This document shows, piece after piece, positions 37,840 to 48,355 of a stretch of 64,000 nucleotides of DNA (position 1 is the first letter of the stretch; every line of letters begins with the position of its first letter). The DNA is from Ophioderma brevispina. Its lineage: Eukaryota > Echinodermata > Ophiuroidea > Amphilepidida > Ophiodermatidae. Where the stretch lies: positions 1 through 64,000 of the forward strand of contig JAMKCH010057083.1 of assembly GCA_023653785.1 (NCBI GenBank), written 5' to 3'. Below the pieces are notes generated by a model, which searched no databases, was not told where the DNA came from, and saw only the letters and a list, made by a program, of their open reading frames with translations. Made by a program: the position numbers and the translations under genes.

Positions 37840-39820
37840 AAAGGACCATAACTACACAAGGGTTGTAAGCTACCATGGTGTTTCGAAAGTGCCTACTTAA
37901 ATCAAACAGACACAGTAATAAAATATTGGAGAATATCATACCTGTACGGATAGTTCAAAACATCCAAGCCAACAAATATATAGTACGCTCATTATGTGAA
38001 AGAAAACAATTTCGCATGCCTACATGAGTAACCAATCAAGAATATCACACTTTTTTTCCAAAGAAGGACGTTCCATTACCCATGAGGGTTTGGTTTCTAT
38101 ACCAGGTGGAATGAAATTCTGCAGGCCATGTGGGTCTGATCGAAACCAAATCACTACCATCCGGTCGTCTGACCATTACTTTCTGGCATGATGAAATCAG
38201 GAGTCACGACTTTTATTCCGGGAAGGCTCTTATAAGATGATGTGACCTATGACGTCATGGTTGAAAATTCAGGACGCCCTCTGTTGTTTTCTGGCAGGCA
38301 AAATATTACAGTAGTTTTATGACAGACCACATAAAATCCGGTTATAAATTACTTGCAGAATCTTTCCTGATCTAAATTGGTCACAAAATCCAGCTGGTAG
38401 CATTAGCTTATTATGCTTGATAAGAAAGTTAGTATTATTTAATTCGAAACAAAGTTACAGCAAAAACAGAATTTCCCCATGCAAAGTATAGGTGCTTTGC
38501 AGGCCAGTTTCTCTCGTACACCAACACGGGGCCCACAAGCACAAACAAATGAATGTCACTCATCTATCTTTGAATAGTTTTATAAAAGCCCCCCTTGCCC
38601 AAAAATGGTCTATATCAAAAAGTAACGACCAGTGCTATTGCTACAAAAGAAACAGGCATGCCTAGCGCCTACAAAGTGCACAAGCGCCGGCGCTTATGGA
38701 CGGCGCATTAATAAAAAGCGCCGGACAAACAAAGAGCAAGACCGCAAGTGTAAAGTCCAATTTATATACTAATACAAGAACTGAAAAACATAATTCCAAA
38801 TTTTGAGTTGAGGTCGCAATCTGGTTGAAGAGTCCAACAAAGCATTTCACACTTATCCATGTACAACGTTGTCTCATTAATGTGGCAGCGCAACAACTGA
38901 TATCTGTAGCTAAAACTACTGTTTAATGAAAACTAGTCATTTGCCATCATTTAGATGGATTTTCGGCAATTTCTGTGGAAAATTTCATTTTGCCGACTCG
39001 GCCCGACTTGATGACAGTCATTTCATACTTATTTTGGTATAATAGAAAAAAAGGACCAGCTTATCCACTGGTTAATCATAGATGCATCGGGTGCTTTCAT
39101 AAAGATTCTCGAGGCGTTTGTAACCACCCCAGCCCCCGAAACCCCCCCGCCCCCCCCCCCCCCCTCCAATCGTGTTACAAAAATCTTGGTAAGACGAGGG
39201 TTAAACCAAAACGAAGATACACTGCAAATGAACTCACATTGACGACTCTTGACACTGTTCGTCAGGATATTAATAACTTCAACACTGGTGGAGAACAGTC
39301 ACTGAAAACTGTTAGAAAGCCTTCAAATTAAAATCAAAAATCAGAATGGCAGAATTCCCTGTCGAAAGAGTTAAATTGTGTTAACTGCGACCTCAATACC
39401 TATGCAAAATTAAAACGACCAGACAAACTAAAGGACCTTCACAAAGCATATATCTCTTTTTTTCTCTTTTCACAGAACAACAAAGAAGTTCTGTCCTTTA
39501 TTTTGACCTTATGCATTCACAATACAGATTAGAACAGATACAATAATAAAAAACACACATACACCAGTATGGCCCGAAGATACCATTACATAAATTTCAT
39601 GATTTAAAAAATCTTAAAGGCACAATCAGCAAATTCATATTTTGGCATTTTTTGCTACTGGCACAAATACCACACAATAAAAGAGACAATACATTCCATC
39701 TGACTGGAATTTTATTACATTCGTACAAAAATGGCAACCTCAAATGAACCGCGAATATCCTAGATTTATAGGTGCGACACGGCGCACCACAACCTGCGCA
39801 ACCCAAGCTCAACACAAATA
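37840..39820. other. Mostly unannotated stretch
   Basis: No host exon could be supported. An open frame at 38975-39331 (118 codons) contains a C run of about 18 bases near 39150 and no known motif. AGCGCCGGCGCTTATGG / AAAAGCGCCGG repeats near 38680-38725 form a small GC-rich inverted repeat. Confidence 0.35.
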
Positions 39821-39825
39821 TTGCA

Positions 39826-39912
39826 AACTTGCAAACTCGCCGGCATAGCGTTGCAAGCTTGCAAACTCGCCGGCATAGTGTTGCAAACTCGACGGGGTTT
39901 GTCAAACTCGAC
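39826..39912. repeat. Short tandem repeat around GCAAACTCGCCGGCATAG
   Basis: The phrase TTGCAAACTCG(C/A)CGG recurs three times with a period of about 28-30 bp, ending in TCAAACTCGACG. Confidence 0.7.
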
Positions 39913-39929
39913 GTTTTATGTCTGCTCTA

Positions 39930-40614
39930 GCGTGCCATACCAAAGATCTGGAGGAAAGCACATGTTATGGCACTCCTAAAGCCTGGGGAAGATACATCTA
40001 ATCCCAAGAGCTAAAGACCAATATTCCTCCTCAGCCATACCTACAAGCTCTTTGAATGTCTTCTGCGCAACCGTATGGCACATGTGATAGACAAACACCT
40101 CATACCAGAACAAGCGGGTTTCCGGCCAAGCAAATCAACAACAAGTCAAGTGCTCAACCTACCTCAAAACATCGAGGAATCACAGATGCTTACAAAATCT
40201 TTACCAGCGACCAACCTGGGAATGCAGGAACCTGTCGTTATCTATGCAGACGATCTTGGAATTAGCGCACAAGATGCAGACTTCACAGTTGTCGAAGAGA
40301 GACTCTCCAAAGCTTTGGATGAACTCGCTCCTTATTATGACGAAAACCACCTACGTGCAAATCTGTCCAAGACACATGTGTGTGCTTCCATCTACGCAAC
40401 CGTGAAGCCAAACGTCAGCCTAAAGTAACCTGGAACACCCTGGAGCACTGTGATAATCAACGCACTCTCACTCTTAAAAGATCCACATCAAGAAGACGAA
40501 GAGCAAAGTATGTTCACGTAACAACATCTTAAACAAACTCACCGGCACAAGATGGGGTGCTCGCCCACATACCCTAAGATCAACGGCACTTGCCTGTGCT
40601 ACTCATGTTGTTAT
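39930..40614 (+). pseudogene. Jockey-type LINE RT fragment, 5' part
   Basis: Broken ORF2 of a non-LTR retrotransposon. Seen in order: KIWRKAHVMALLKPG, the RPI..L block, LIPEQAGFRPSKSTTSQ (a standard RT block), then an abrupt jump to VVIYADDLGISAQ, which carries the catalytic YADD. The roughly 100 residues usually between them, with the first catalytic Asp, are missing. LDELAPYYDENHLRANLSKT and WGARPHTLRSTALACATHVV follow after small frame breaks. The continuation is 1.08 kb away at 41691. Confidence 0.85.
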
Positions 40615-41690
40615 GACGTCTCGTATGCGTCACAGGTCAGAAATACCTTTCAAACACAAATAAATGAGCCTTGTGCACAAGTAATCTGAATTTTATAATA
40701 TAACACAGATTTTTAATTGGTTTGGTTCAAGAATTTGGTATGTCCAAAACAATATTACATATATTAAAATTATACACAATTTTATACTTAAGAGTTCTCT
40801 AGTGTCCTGTGTTGAAAGCTTTGCAGTTCAACGATGATATGTCCTCACAGCGAAGACTCCAAAATGACAGCGCATAAGTTCACATAAATATCCATGGTAT
40901 ATTCCATGCGAATCTTCTGAGAGTTGAAGGTAATTTTGTCCAGCAGTTCAAGACGACAAGGTTTTCCCTCGACGACACTAATTTTCTGCAATACAATCCA
41001 GGTATTCTACCACCATCAGTCTGTCGCTAATGTCCTCATATAGGACCACACAAACTGGAATCCTTTTTGATTCCAAAACTGAAGCTCTTCTGGCTTAAAA
41101 GACGACAGCAGACACTTTAGCTATCAAGCTCCGGCGGCATCCAATATTATATAAGTCCTGGCAATATGTAAAGCTCAAATCTACCATTATTGTAGATTAA
41201 AACTAACTATAAATAACTATACTGTATAGCTTCCTGGTTACTACTGCTGGCCCCTGAGTCTTTCAGTCACAAGTATTTAACTTCTTACAGCTAGATTCCC
41301 CTTTCTAACAATAATCATTACATCATCATCATGCATAAACATAACCTAGCACTGTCAAATCAGATTTCACAAAAAATACATCATCTGAACTGCATCATTT
41401 CACATTTATAACTTCATGGGGATTACCTGTTTTATGCAACATGTTTTGATCTCAATGCATAAACAAGTTGACTCAGTTTCTAAGTTTACATCTTGGGGAA
41501 TACCACTCAACTCTTGCTTGATGTAAATAACAGGTGCATTTTGCACAAGCAACACTAGGGGAATTCCCCTTTCTCTTTTTTTTAATTGTAAACAAAGTAC
41601 TTTTCCCGTGAGAAATCTCTTCTCAAATAAAATTGAGAAAATAAAATAACTATTTTCAATCACAAAATGGAGGCTATATAACAATGTGCA
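40615..41690. mobile_element. 1.08-kb insertion splitting the LINE
   Basis: The LINE reads ...ATHVV up to 40614 and resumes with EYACPEWE at 41691, so the intervening DNA was inserted later. It is AT-rich, has no transposase or RT motif and no terminal repeats that I could match, and I found no convincing target duplication. It may be a non-autonomous element or a composite. Confidence 0.6.
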
Positions 41691-42122
41691 GAGTATGCTT
41701 GCCCTGAATGGGAAAGATTAACCCATGCCAAGCTATGCCAAGAAGCTTGATCCATCATTAAATGCCTCCTGCCGGCTTATCACCCCGCTTATCACAGGAT
41801 GTCTTCGCCCAACACCAACGGACAACTTATACATTCTTGCAGGAATTGCTCCACCAGACATCCGTCGTAATGTAGCAAGCATGCAAGAGCATAGCTGCCA
41901 AGTATCTAATGTGAAGCACCCAATGTCTGGACATAGACCAGCTGCTAACCGCCTTAAATCCAGAGAGAGTGCGGCTACCTGGAAGTAGATCAGGACACTA
42001 CCTGTGATTGTGGAACTGCACCACAGACAATGCAACATCACTTGGTCTGCCCATTGCTGGAGCAACAATGCACAGACAAGGACCTTGCAGAATTCAGTGA
42101 AGCGGCAGACATTGTACACATA
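41691..42122 (+). pseudogene. Jockey-type LINE, 3' part of ORF2
   Basis: Continuation of the split LINE. It reads EYACPEWE, KKLDPSLNASCRLIT, ILAGIAPPDIRR and HRPAANRLKSRES, then CDCGTAPQTMQHHLVCPLLE, the cysteine-histidine tail typical of these elements. Two small internal duplications are visible: ATGCCAAG(CT) near 41725-41740 and CCGCTTATCA near 41777-41796, the latter adding PLIT. Confidence 0.85.
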
Positions 42123-42129
42123 TCATTTC

Positions 42130-42860
42130 TCATTTTATTGATTAATATTTGGCATAAAGAATTACAAGATTAATGTTAGGCATTTGAGGATTTAAAGTGC
42201 CAAACAAAATATTCTTAGCATTGAAAATGATCTTATTATCTAACACATTAGTTTGAATAAGCTGCCAGAATTGTGCAACAGCATGGTATTCCCAAAACAG
42301 GTGATGAATAGTTTCAATATTGTTGTTACAAAATGTACATAAGTTTGAATTGGTAATACCAATTTGATGACAGCAAGATATCTATGCAAGAGCTTAAACT
42401 GAAAGTACCTCAGCTTGGTGGACAGGGAAGAAGCAAAAGGTATGTAATAAATTTCATCCCAATTCAAATCCATATCATTAAATTAGGAAGCCCATTTAAT
42501 GTCCGAGTGAGTTGGAGAGAGCGGGTCAGCTTACATATTTTACTGTTTCCAATAATTTTACATAAGAACTCACTCTTAGGGCTCTCTTCATTAACAACCC
42601 TGTCCACCAGTTTTTGAAGTCTGAGGGATAGCATAAACAAAAGAAAAATTATTCATAAAATTAAGATCAAAATCCACCTTTTCTTTGAAAGTGGTATATG
42701 TCTTAATTTTCCTGTCATTCGTTAAAATGTCTTATAATATATAATGCTAAGGGGTCCCCAAAACTAGGTTCTCCTAAAATTCGAGGACATTTCGTTGCAT
42801 AACTTCATTTAGAACTGGATGCTTGGAAAATTTTAAAAAGTTTTGAAGAGAGGAACCATT
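42130..42860 (-). pseudogene. L1/Tx1-like LINE C-terminal fragment
   Basis: On the minus strand, broken frames give WDEIYYIPFASSLSTKLRYF followed by QFKLLHRYLA, then NLCTFCNNNIETIHHLFWE, then AKNILFGTL and NLVILYAKY. This order (W..IY..PF, R.FQ.KLLHR, CxxC...E...HLFW.C, ILFG) is the C-terminal region downstream of RT in L1/Tx1-type elements. It abuts the 3' end of the Jockey-type LINE in the opposite orientation. Confidence 0.75.
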
Positions 42861-43036
42861 TAGCTCTACCACAAAAGTCGTTGCTTTAAAAAAACACCTT
42901 TGTTATCAACACATACTCTCTTTCTCCAAAAATGTTTTCAGAAAAAGTGGCACTTTACCGTATATCATATATAATATGGCCATGATAAATCCGTTCATTG
43001 ATAATAACGGGTGGTTATTTTCAGGTCTTTGAAATT

Positions 43037-43172
43037 GGCTTACTGTATTTTGCGAAACGAAACGCCCATTGGTTTAGACGCTTTATTCCGTCATGCATAC
43101 ATAACGTGCATAACGGAATAAAGCGTGTAATCCAATGGGCGTTTCGTTTCATTTCGCAAAATACAGTAAGCC
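43037..43172. mobile_element. Foldback MITE FB2 with perfect 8-bp target duplication
   Basis: The 136-bp element begins GGCTTACTGTATTTTGCGAA and ends with its reverse complement, and is palindromic almost throughout. It is flanked by TTGAAATT at 43029-43036 and 43173-43180, an exact 8-bp duplication. Its inner core (CCCATTGGTTTAGACGC / GCGTGTAATCCAATGGG and CTTTATTCCGTC / AACGGAATAAAG) is the same as in FB1 at 7436 and 13326, although the outer arms differ. hAT-like by target length. Confidence 0.9.
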
Positions 43173-43255
43173 TTGAAATTCACATGCATGGTTTCATTAC
43201 AATGTACTGTGTAAATTAAACATTCAAACCAGATGAAATATCTCTCTATATATTT

Positions 43256-43261
43256 TTTATT
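43256..43261 (-). promoter_or_regulatory. Candidate polyadenylation signal for the SLC23 gene
   Basis: AATAAA on the minus strand, about 345 bases beyond the stop codon at 43606. It is a motif match only and could be chance in AT-rich DNA. Confidence 0.25.
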
Positions 43262-43404
43262 GTTGAAAATATCTGTACATTTTGTAATAACATTAATCTC
43301 GGATCCTTTTCGCCAAAACTAATGGGAAAATATTGCCATCAGAAGAACTTTCAATTTCCCGTTTACGCGTTCAAAATAATATTAACCGGCTCGTCTTTGT
43401 TTTT

Positions 43405-43640
43405 AATACAAAAACCACGAACTGAGCACGACCCTCCGCGAGCTACCGGGTTTGATCCGATAATCTGGAAGCTAAATGGGAAAGGAGTGCCACCTAAAAA
43501 CTAGTCTTCATCTTTTCGTTCAAATGATTTTTTATGTTCAAATGTCTGGCTCAACGTCTGTATTTTTACCACACAAACCACGAACCGAGCACGAACCTCC
43601 GCGAGTTACAGGTCCTGATCCGATAAAGGTAGGACAGAAA
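43405..43640. repeat. Direct repeat beside the last SLC23 exon
   Basis: AAACCACGAACTGAGCACGA ... CTCCGCGAG near 43411-43443 recurs as AAACCACGAACCGAGCACGA ... CTCCGCGAG near 43574-43606, offset about 163 bp. Weaker similarity then runs into the last exon. It looks like a local duplication of the exon's 3' edge. Confidence 0.65.
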
Positions 43641-43801
43641 GGGAGATAGATAGCGAGTTCCACTTCCATTTTCGGATAAAGTCATTGCCAATTTGGAAAG
43701 ATTCATAACACTCAATTTTTCCTGAGCTCTTCCTTCGGCTTTTGCACGTTTCCTCGGAATACTTCTTGCGCAATGCACTAACCCTAGTTCCTGTAGTGTC
43801 C
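43606..43801 (-). CDS. SLC23 last exon (cytoplasmic C-terminus)
   Basis: The acceptor is TTCTTTTACAG before 43801. Joined to 44294 in phase 2, it reads RDTTGTRVSALRKKYSEE, then IECYESFQIGNDFIRKWKW, and stops at 43606. KIECYE..Q.G.DFIRKWKW corresponds to the conserved SLC23 tail (Y-D-x-P-F-G ... K-W-x-W). Two stretches match the family better in another frame: GTLQELGLVH at the start (usual GT.EERGL) and YLPFCPTF at the end (usual YLPFLP.F). So the frame as assembled contains indel pairs, from sequence error or decay. Confidence 0.8.
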
Positions 43802-44293
43802 CTGTAAAAGAAATAAATGGTTTTAAAACTAATCGCTGCCGTGATTTTATTGTAATGGACAACACCAACGCGCTGGCCCACGCTCAAATATGCACTAACT
43901 TAGATCCCCTGCAGGAAATGGCTGAAAGGTCAGGGGTATCAGGATGCATGTATTGTATTCTCCCCTAGATAGAGGACAAACATCCAAATAATTTGCCTTC
44001 GTGCAATAATTCTATATAGCCAGTGTGTCAGGAGAATCTGGTGGTCAGGAGCTAATAGTCGGCTATACAACGGTGAAGAAAAGGGAACTCGATTCTGTTT
44101 TGCTCTTGCATGCACACATTTATTACGCTGTATTTACGTTGGTCGTCTATGAAGCACGGACTATGGCTCCGGGCGGACCATATCTCCTTTTACACCGGAG
44201 CGTAGCGAAACTAAAAATCAAGCGATATGATTAAAACACTACTGTAACGCCGCTAGATAATGAAGTACACTGATCTTATTCTATGAATCTTAC

Positions 44294-44393
44294 CTGGTAC
44301 AATGTTTATCCAGAACAAACGCAATCATCCCACCAAGAAGAAACATTCCGGTTGTCAGCAGAACTTCAATCACTTGGTCAAGTTCGACGATTC
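44294..44393 (-). CDS. SLC23 exon, penultimate transmembrane region
   Basis: Acceptor TGATTCAG, donor GTAAGATTC. It reads GIVELDQVIEVLLTTGMF then LLGGMIAFVLD, matching the family's TGI.E.DQI..VLL.T.MFVGG..AF.LDNT stretch, a late membrane segment. The last codons read KHCTR as assembled. Dropping one A from the AAA run would give DNIVPG, the family's DNT.PG. This is the first of the suspected homopolymer errors. Confidence 0.88.
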
Positions 44394-44981
44394 CTGAATC
44401 ACAAATGTTATAAAAGTGAGGGCCTCAGCGAAACACAACGTCACGCCAAAATATCAATTTTGAAAGGAACCAATCAAGCCAATTAAAAATGAGCATTATA
44501 TCTTTACACAGCGAACTGTAGATTTAACATGGCCGTTCCTTTCGTTTTAACAGCAATCGGTGCTTAGAACAATATGCGGGCACCAGCTACAGTGTCTCCC
44601 CCAAAAAACAAAAAATACCAATACCGTTGCCCATACCAATCATGAAATTACATCACTTTCTTGATGCATTTTCGGTTTTGGAAGCGGTTTCAGACACCGG
44701 CCAAGAAAGTCAGTGCACCCAAGTGTTTGTGGCCGTCTAGTAAATGGTTGTGATTGTGTAGTCCATAGGCCATCTTGTCGAATCCGTACATAAAATTACG
44801 TATAGGTTTATTACTAAGGCTAATGTATCTAAATTATCTAAACTTAATCTAATCTAAATAGAAATCTTTAAAACGGTTAAGTTCTGGTCAGGCAATTGTA
44901 CAAAGGTTTACTGTACATTTAAGGGATATGTGTAATTTGGCCTCGAAAGGCTTGAAAAAAATGAAGGTTAGAACTTGAAAT

Positions 44982-45119
44982 CAGGGCCGTCGCCAGGGGG
45001 GGCGACACCCCCCCCCCCCCCCAATGACAAACGGTCCGCTTTATGATGTAGAAGGTACCGCTTTGTCATGTTGAAGGCCCGCTGTAATGTTAAAGGTAGC
45101 CGTTTTCCTAAATTCTGTT

Positions 45120-45159
<40 letters not shown>

Positions 45160-45392
45160 TGGATGAGATAAAATAATTACATTACGCATGGGTGACGTTA
45201 TTTTACTGTTTTCTCAACGCTGTTGTGATGATATTTGGTACATCCCCCCCCCTTCAGAATTTGGCGGCGACGGTGAAAAAATTGGGTAACGGCGAGCGCA
45301 GCGAGCCCCGAAAAAATGGTTGTTGGTTGGTACGCAAAAGGTACACTTCTGGAAATCCGACACCCCCACATAAATTCCAGGCTACGGGCCTG
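44982..45392. mobile_element. hAT-like MITE in SLC23 intron
   Basis: It begins CAGGGCCGTCGCCAGG and ends CCAGGCTACGGGCCTG, inverted termini of the CAGGNCCGTAGCCAGG kind common in animal hAT elements. Flanks are CTTGAAAT (left) and GTGTGAAA (right), only partly alike. The interior has a C run near 45009-45022 and a T run at 45120-45153. Confidence 0.65.
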
Positions 45393-45399
45393 GTGTGAA

Positions 45400-46540
45400 A
45401 CTTTACATTTTAATGTGTCATGTTCTAAGGGGTGGGCAAATATTTGGGCGCGTCGAAAGGAGGAGGAAAACGTTGAAACATTACCTTCTCGGACAAGTAA
45501 CTGACGCTAAACTGTTACAAAACAGTGTATTACCTGTTTTTATGACTCGCACTATTGATTTCTAACCCCATACGGGGAGCACCATTACCCAAAACAGTGC
45601 AAAACCGATTGATCGTCGAGTTACGTGACAATTAAGTCAACGTACTGTAGATTTGAAAAAGCCCTACCGGCCCAAATCACTTTCCAGTAGGATTTTTAAC
45701 TTTATATTTAATATAGATACATCAGGTATGGTTATTTTTAAAGTGAATTTCATGGTTTGAACACGTTTTTGTTATATTCAAAAGAATGCAGAAACGGTTT
45801 ATCCAAACATCCGGTGCCACCATATTACGCCACTGTGTGCAATTGCCGTTAGTTTGGAGACAGAAAATACAAAATTACGAATTTCTACAAAGTAGATCTA
45901 ATTGCCAAGTAGGTAGGCCACACACATACTAAAATTAGGCTAACGGTTCAGTGATATACTTTTGAAGTTAATTCAGGGGCGAGGCTTTGTCGTAGATCAC
46001 GAAATGCCTCTTTAAGACCAAAATAATATATTCTCAATTAAAAAATTACTTACAATTCATTAATTGGCACCAATTGCAGATATTATTTGGTTATCTGTGA
46101 ATTAAAAGTAACCTAGGATTGTAATAAAACTGAGGGTACCACTTTTTCTTGTTTATCGGTCCCTACATTGATACTTTCAAGGCCGACTCAGAGATTTCAC
46201 TATGAGGGCGCACTCAATGGTTCAAATTAAACTGTTTTTCTACTTAATCACTGTATGTGAAATAGCTAGGCTCAAATCGTGTCCTATATAGAAAAACAGA
46301 ACTGTGTTATAAAATTCCGGATCCGGATTTTTTTTTGTTATACCCGGTATCCTATGACACAGTTATACGGTACATAAGTGTTTACTGCATGAAAACCGAA
46401 AATCCGATTCATCTCTAATTTTGGATTAAAGCATTTTAGGTGACTATCTTTTGTTCTACATGACTATTTTTAATTACTACACCAAAAATATATAGTTCGA
46501 AATCTCTGATTCAGCTTTTAATGACACAAAACACCCATTT
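45400..46540. other. SLC23 intron sequence
   Basis: AT-rich. The missing SLC23 exon should fall between 44394 and 46549 but I could not find its conserved residues in any minus-strand frame. A minus-strand reading near 44620-44660, MIGMGNGIGIF, faintly resembles the expected FGM..AVG but lacks support. Confidence 0.4.
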
Positions 46541-46549
46541 GTACTTTAC

Positions 46550-46676
46550 GAATAAAAATTACAAAGCCTCCCCCGACAATGGAATAGGAATGCTTGAAAG
46601 GAGTGCGGTCACTTTCCCCAACGTTCCAATAACTATCATGAAAAATGCAAAATTTGTAGACGAAAATGCTTCCAAC
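46550..46676 (-). CDS. SLC23 exon with internal frame changes
   Basis: Acceptor CTCTTTCAG, donor GTAAAG. It starts VGS, as the family does after LTK. The middle reads FFMIVIGTLGKVTALLSSIP in a second frame (family: ML.LG..GK..ALF..IP), and the end returns to the first frame with IVGGGFVIF (family: I.GG...V.F). The exon is 127 bp, 2 bases less than the human-type length would need. The assembled frame is open throughout only because the two shifts cancel. Confidence 0.75.
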
Positions 46677-46885
46677 CTGAAAGAGATAAACTTTTATCAC
46701 AGAATGGAATTTGTTCAATGTAATCAAAATTTTAAATATATTTTAGGTTAGGCACATGCACGTACGTCGCAACACATTAATATTTTAGCGATTTTTATAG
46801 ACCTATTTGCACAGTGTCACAGTAGCAAAACCTAATTGGACAAAGCGGTTCCAAATAGTTCGTCCGATTTAACGGGTAGATTTAA

Positions 46886-47240
46886 AGGTGCAACAGAGAT
46901 TTCACATATCAGGTGTCCCTAAAAAATCAAAGTACATAGGGGGGGGGGATTTTGCCTTGATGTAAAGCTTTCCATCAAAATAACTCCCCATCTGAAAGGA
47001 TTAAGCTTAAAAAAAAAAATTTCTTTGGTACAAAATTGGACATTTCTAATTTCGTAGAGCAAATACAAATTCATTCTATGTTTTACATTGAAATACATCA
47101 AATCAAATCGCGCTGTTTTCTCTCTTATAAAAGACATTTCTGTAGGCAATAACAAGGTAGACATCTATTGGAGCGTCTAATCTATATGAAATTATATTTG
47201 ACACAATATTTGGGTGCCTCAAAATCTCCTCGTTGCACCT
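46886..47240. mobile_element. TTAA-flanked MITE in SLC23 intron
   Basis: The 355-bp element starts AGGTGCAACAGAGATTT and ends AAAATCTCCTCGTTGCACCT, imperfect inverted ends. TTAA lies immediately outside on both sides (46882-46885, 47241-47244). This suggests a piggyBac-type target, but TA or chance cannot be excluded. No coding capacity. Confidence 0.7.
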
Positions 47241-47249
47241 TTAAGAATA

Positions 47250-48350
47250 TGGGGCCAGTATTGACAGAATCATATGGATGAAATTAATGTGAGCTGCACT
47301 AAACAAGAGTGATCAGCAAATGATCCCTGAATAACCTTTGATTTGTTTCATATAGGCAATGCGTCACAACGACAATAGTGGAGCGGTGAGGACTGCAAAT
47401 TGGTCGGGAAACCCCTCCCCCCCCTCGGGTACCACAAATACAACCACTTTTTTTTTCGAAAGATAATAAATGTTAATTTATGAAAATGATGGTTGTGGTA
47501 AAAAAAATTTGGTGGCAGGGTGTTTTTTGGCCAAAAACCTCTATTTTGGGGCTAAAAATTAAGAAAAATCAAGATTTTTTTTATTTTTAATACAAAAAAG
47601 CCAAAACCACTAGGATCCTGATGTGGTGGTATTTTGTTAATCATAGATCTTTATTTTATCGATTGTCATGAATAGTCAAGATGCTACTTTTTGGGGGCAA
47701 AAGTTGTATTAATTTGGGTGTTTTGGGGAAAAAGGTCTTTTTTTTTTTTTTGTTTTTTTTTTGGCTAAAAATATAGGAAAAGACAACCAGCACCACATTT
47801 TTACGTAGTAGCATCATTGTTTTTATAGATCTATATTTCATATATTGTCGAGAGAGCCTGTAAAACTTTAGCAGGTGTGTTTATGTCCAAAAGTGCAAGA
47901 AACTCCTTGTTTTGGTTCAAAAATTGAAAAACTTAACATACACAGGATGAAAAAGCACTAAAATGATGGGTATGAACTTCCTCTCTCTGTAGATTTTGAT
48001 TTCCTGTTTTACAAAAGCAGTCAGCAAGATAAAGCAGAGGTATTTGATTAAAAAAAAAAATGTTAATTTTAAATGTTTAAAAATGGCAAAAATTATTCAA
48101 AAATTTTCATTTTTTTAACCTATTTTTAATCAGTACTGTATCTTATAGAGTTTCTCAGTATTTCACAAAATACCACATTTTTGTATTAATAGTAGTTTGA
48201 CTGAGTAAGACAGCTTAACTACAAAGTTTTCTAGCATTTAAGGTCGTCCAATGCAATCGGAAAGACCTTATGTCGGCATAATTCGCGTGTCTGCGTGGCC
48301 GTCCGTGTTTGTCAAACATTTAGTATACACCTTTTGGATACTTGGTTTGC
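47250..48350. other. T-rich intron sequence
   Basis: Loosely repetitive AT-rich DNA in which phrases such as 'GATTTT...AAAAACC' and 'CATAGATCTTTATTTTATCGATTGTC' / 'ATAGATCTATATTTCATATATTGTC' recur about 190 bp apart (47643 and 47824), suggesting an old tandem repeat. No exon. Confidence 0.4.
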
Positions 48351-48355
48351 TTGTA

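Noticed and set aside
38975..39331. 118-codon frame with a basic C-terminal part
   Set aside because: Contains a homopolymer C run in the middle and matches no family that I know; no splice evidence.
44610..44665. Minus-strand MIGMGNGIGIF reading as the missing SLC23 exon
   Set aside because: Only a few residues resemble the expected FGM..AVG, no SNLQF follows, and no matching splice sites with phase 1 ends were found.
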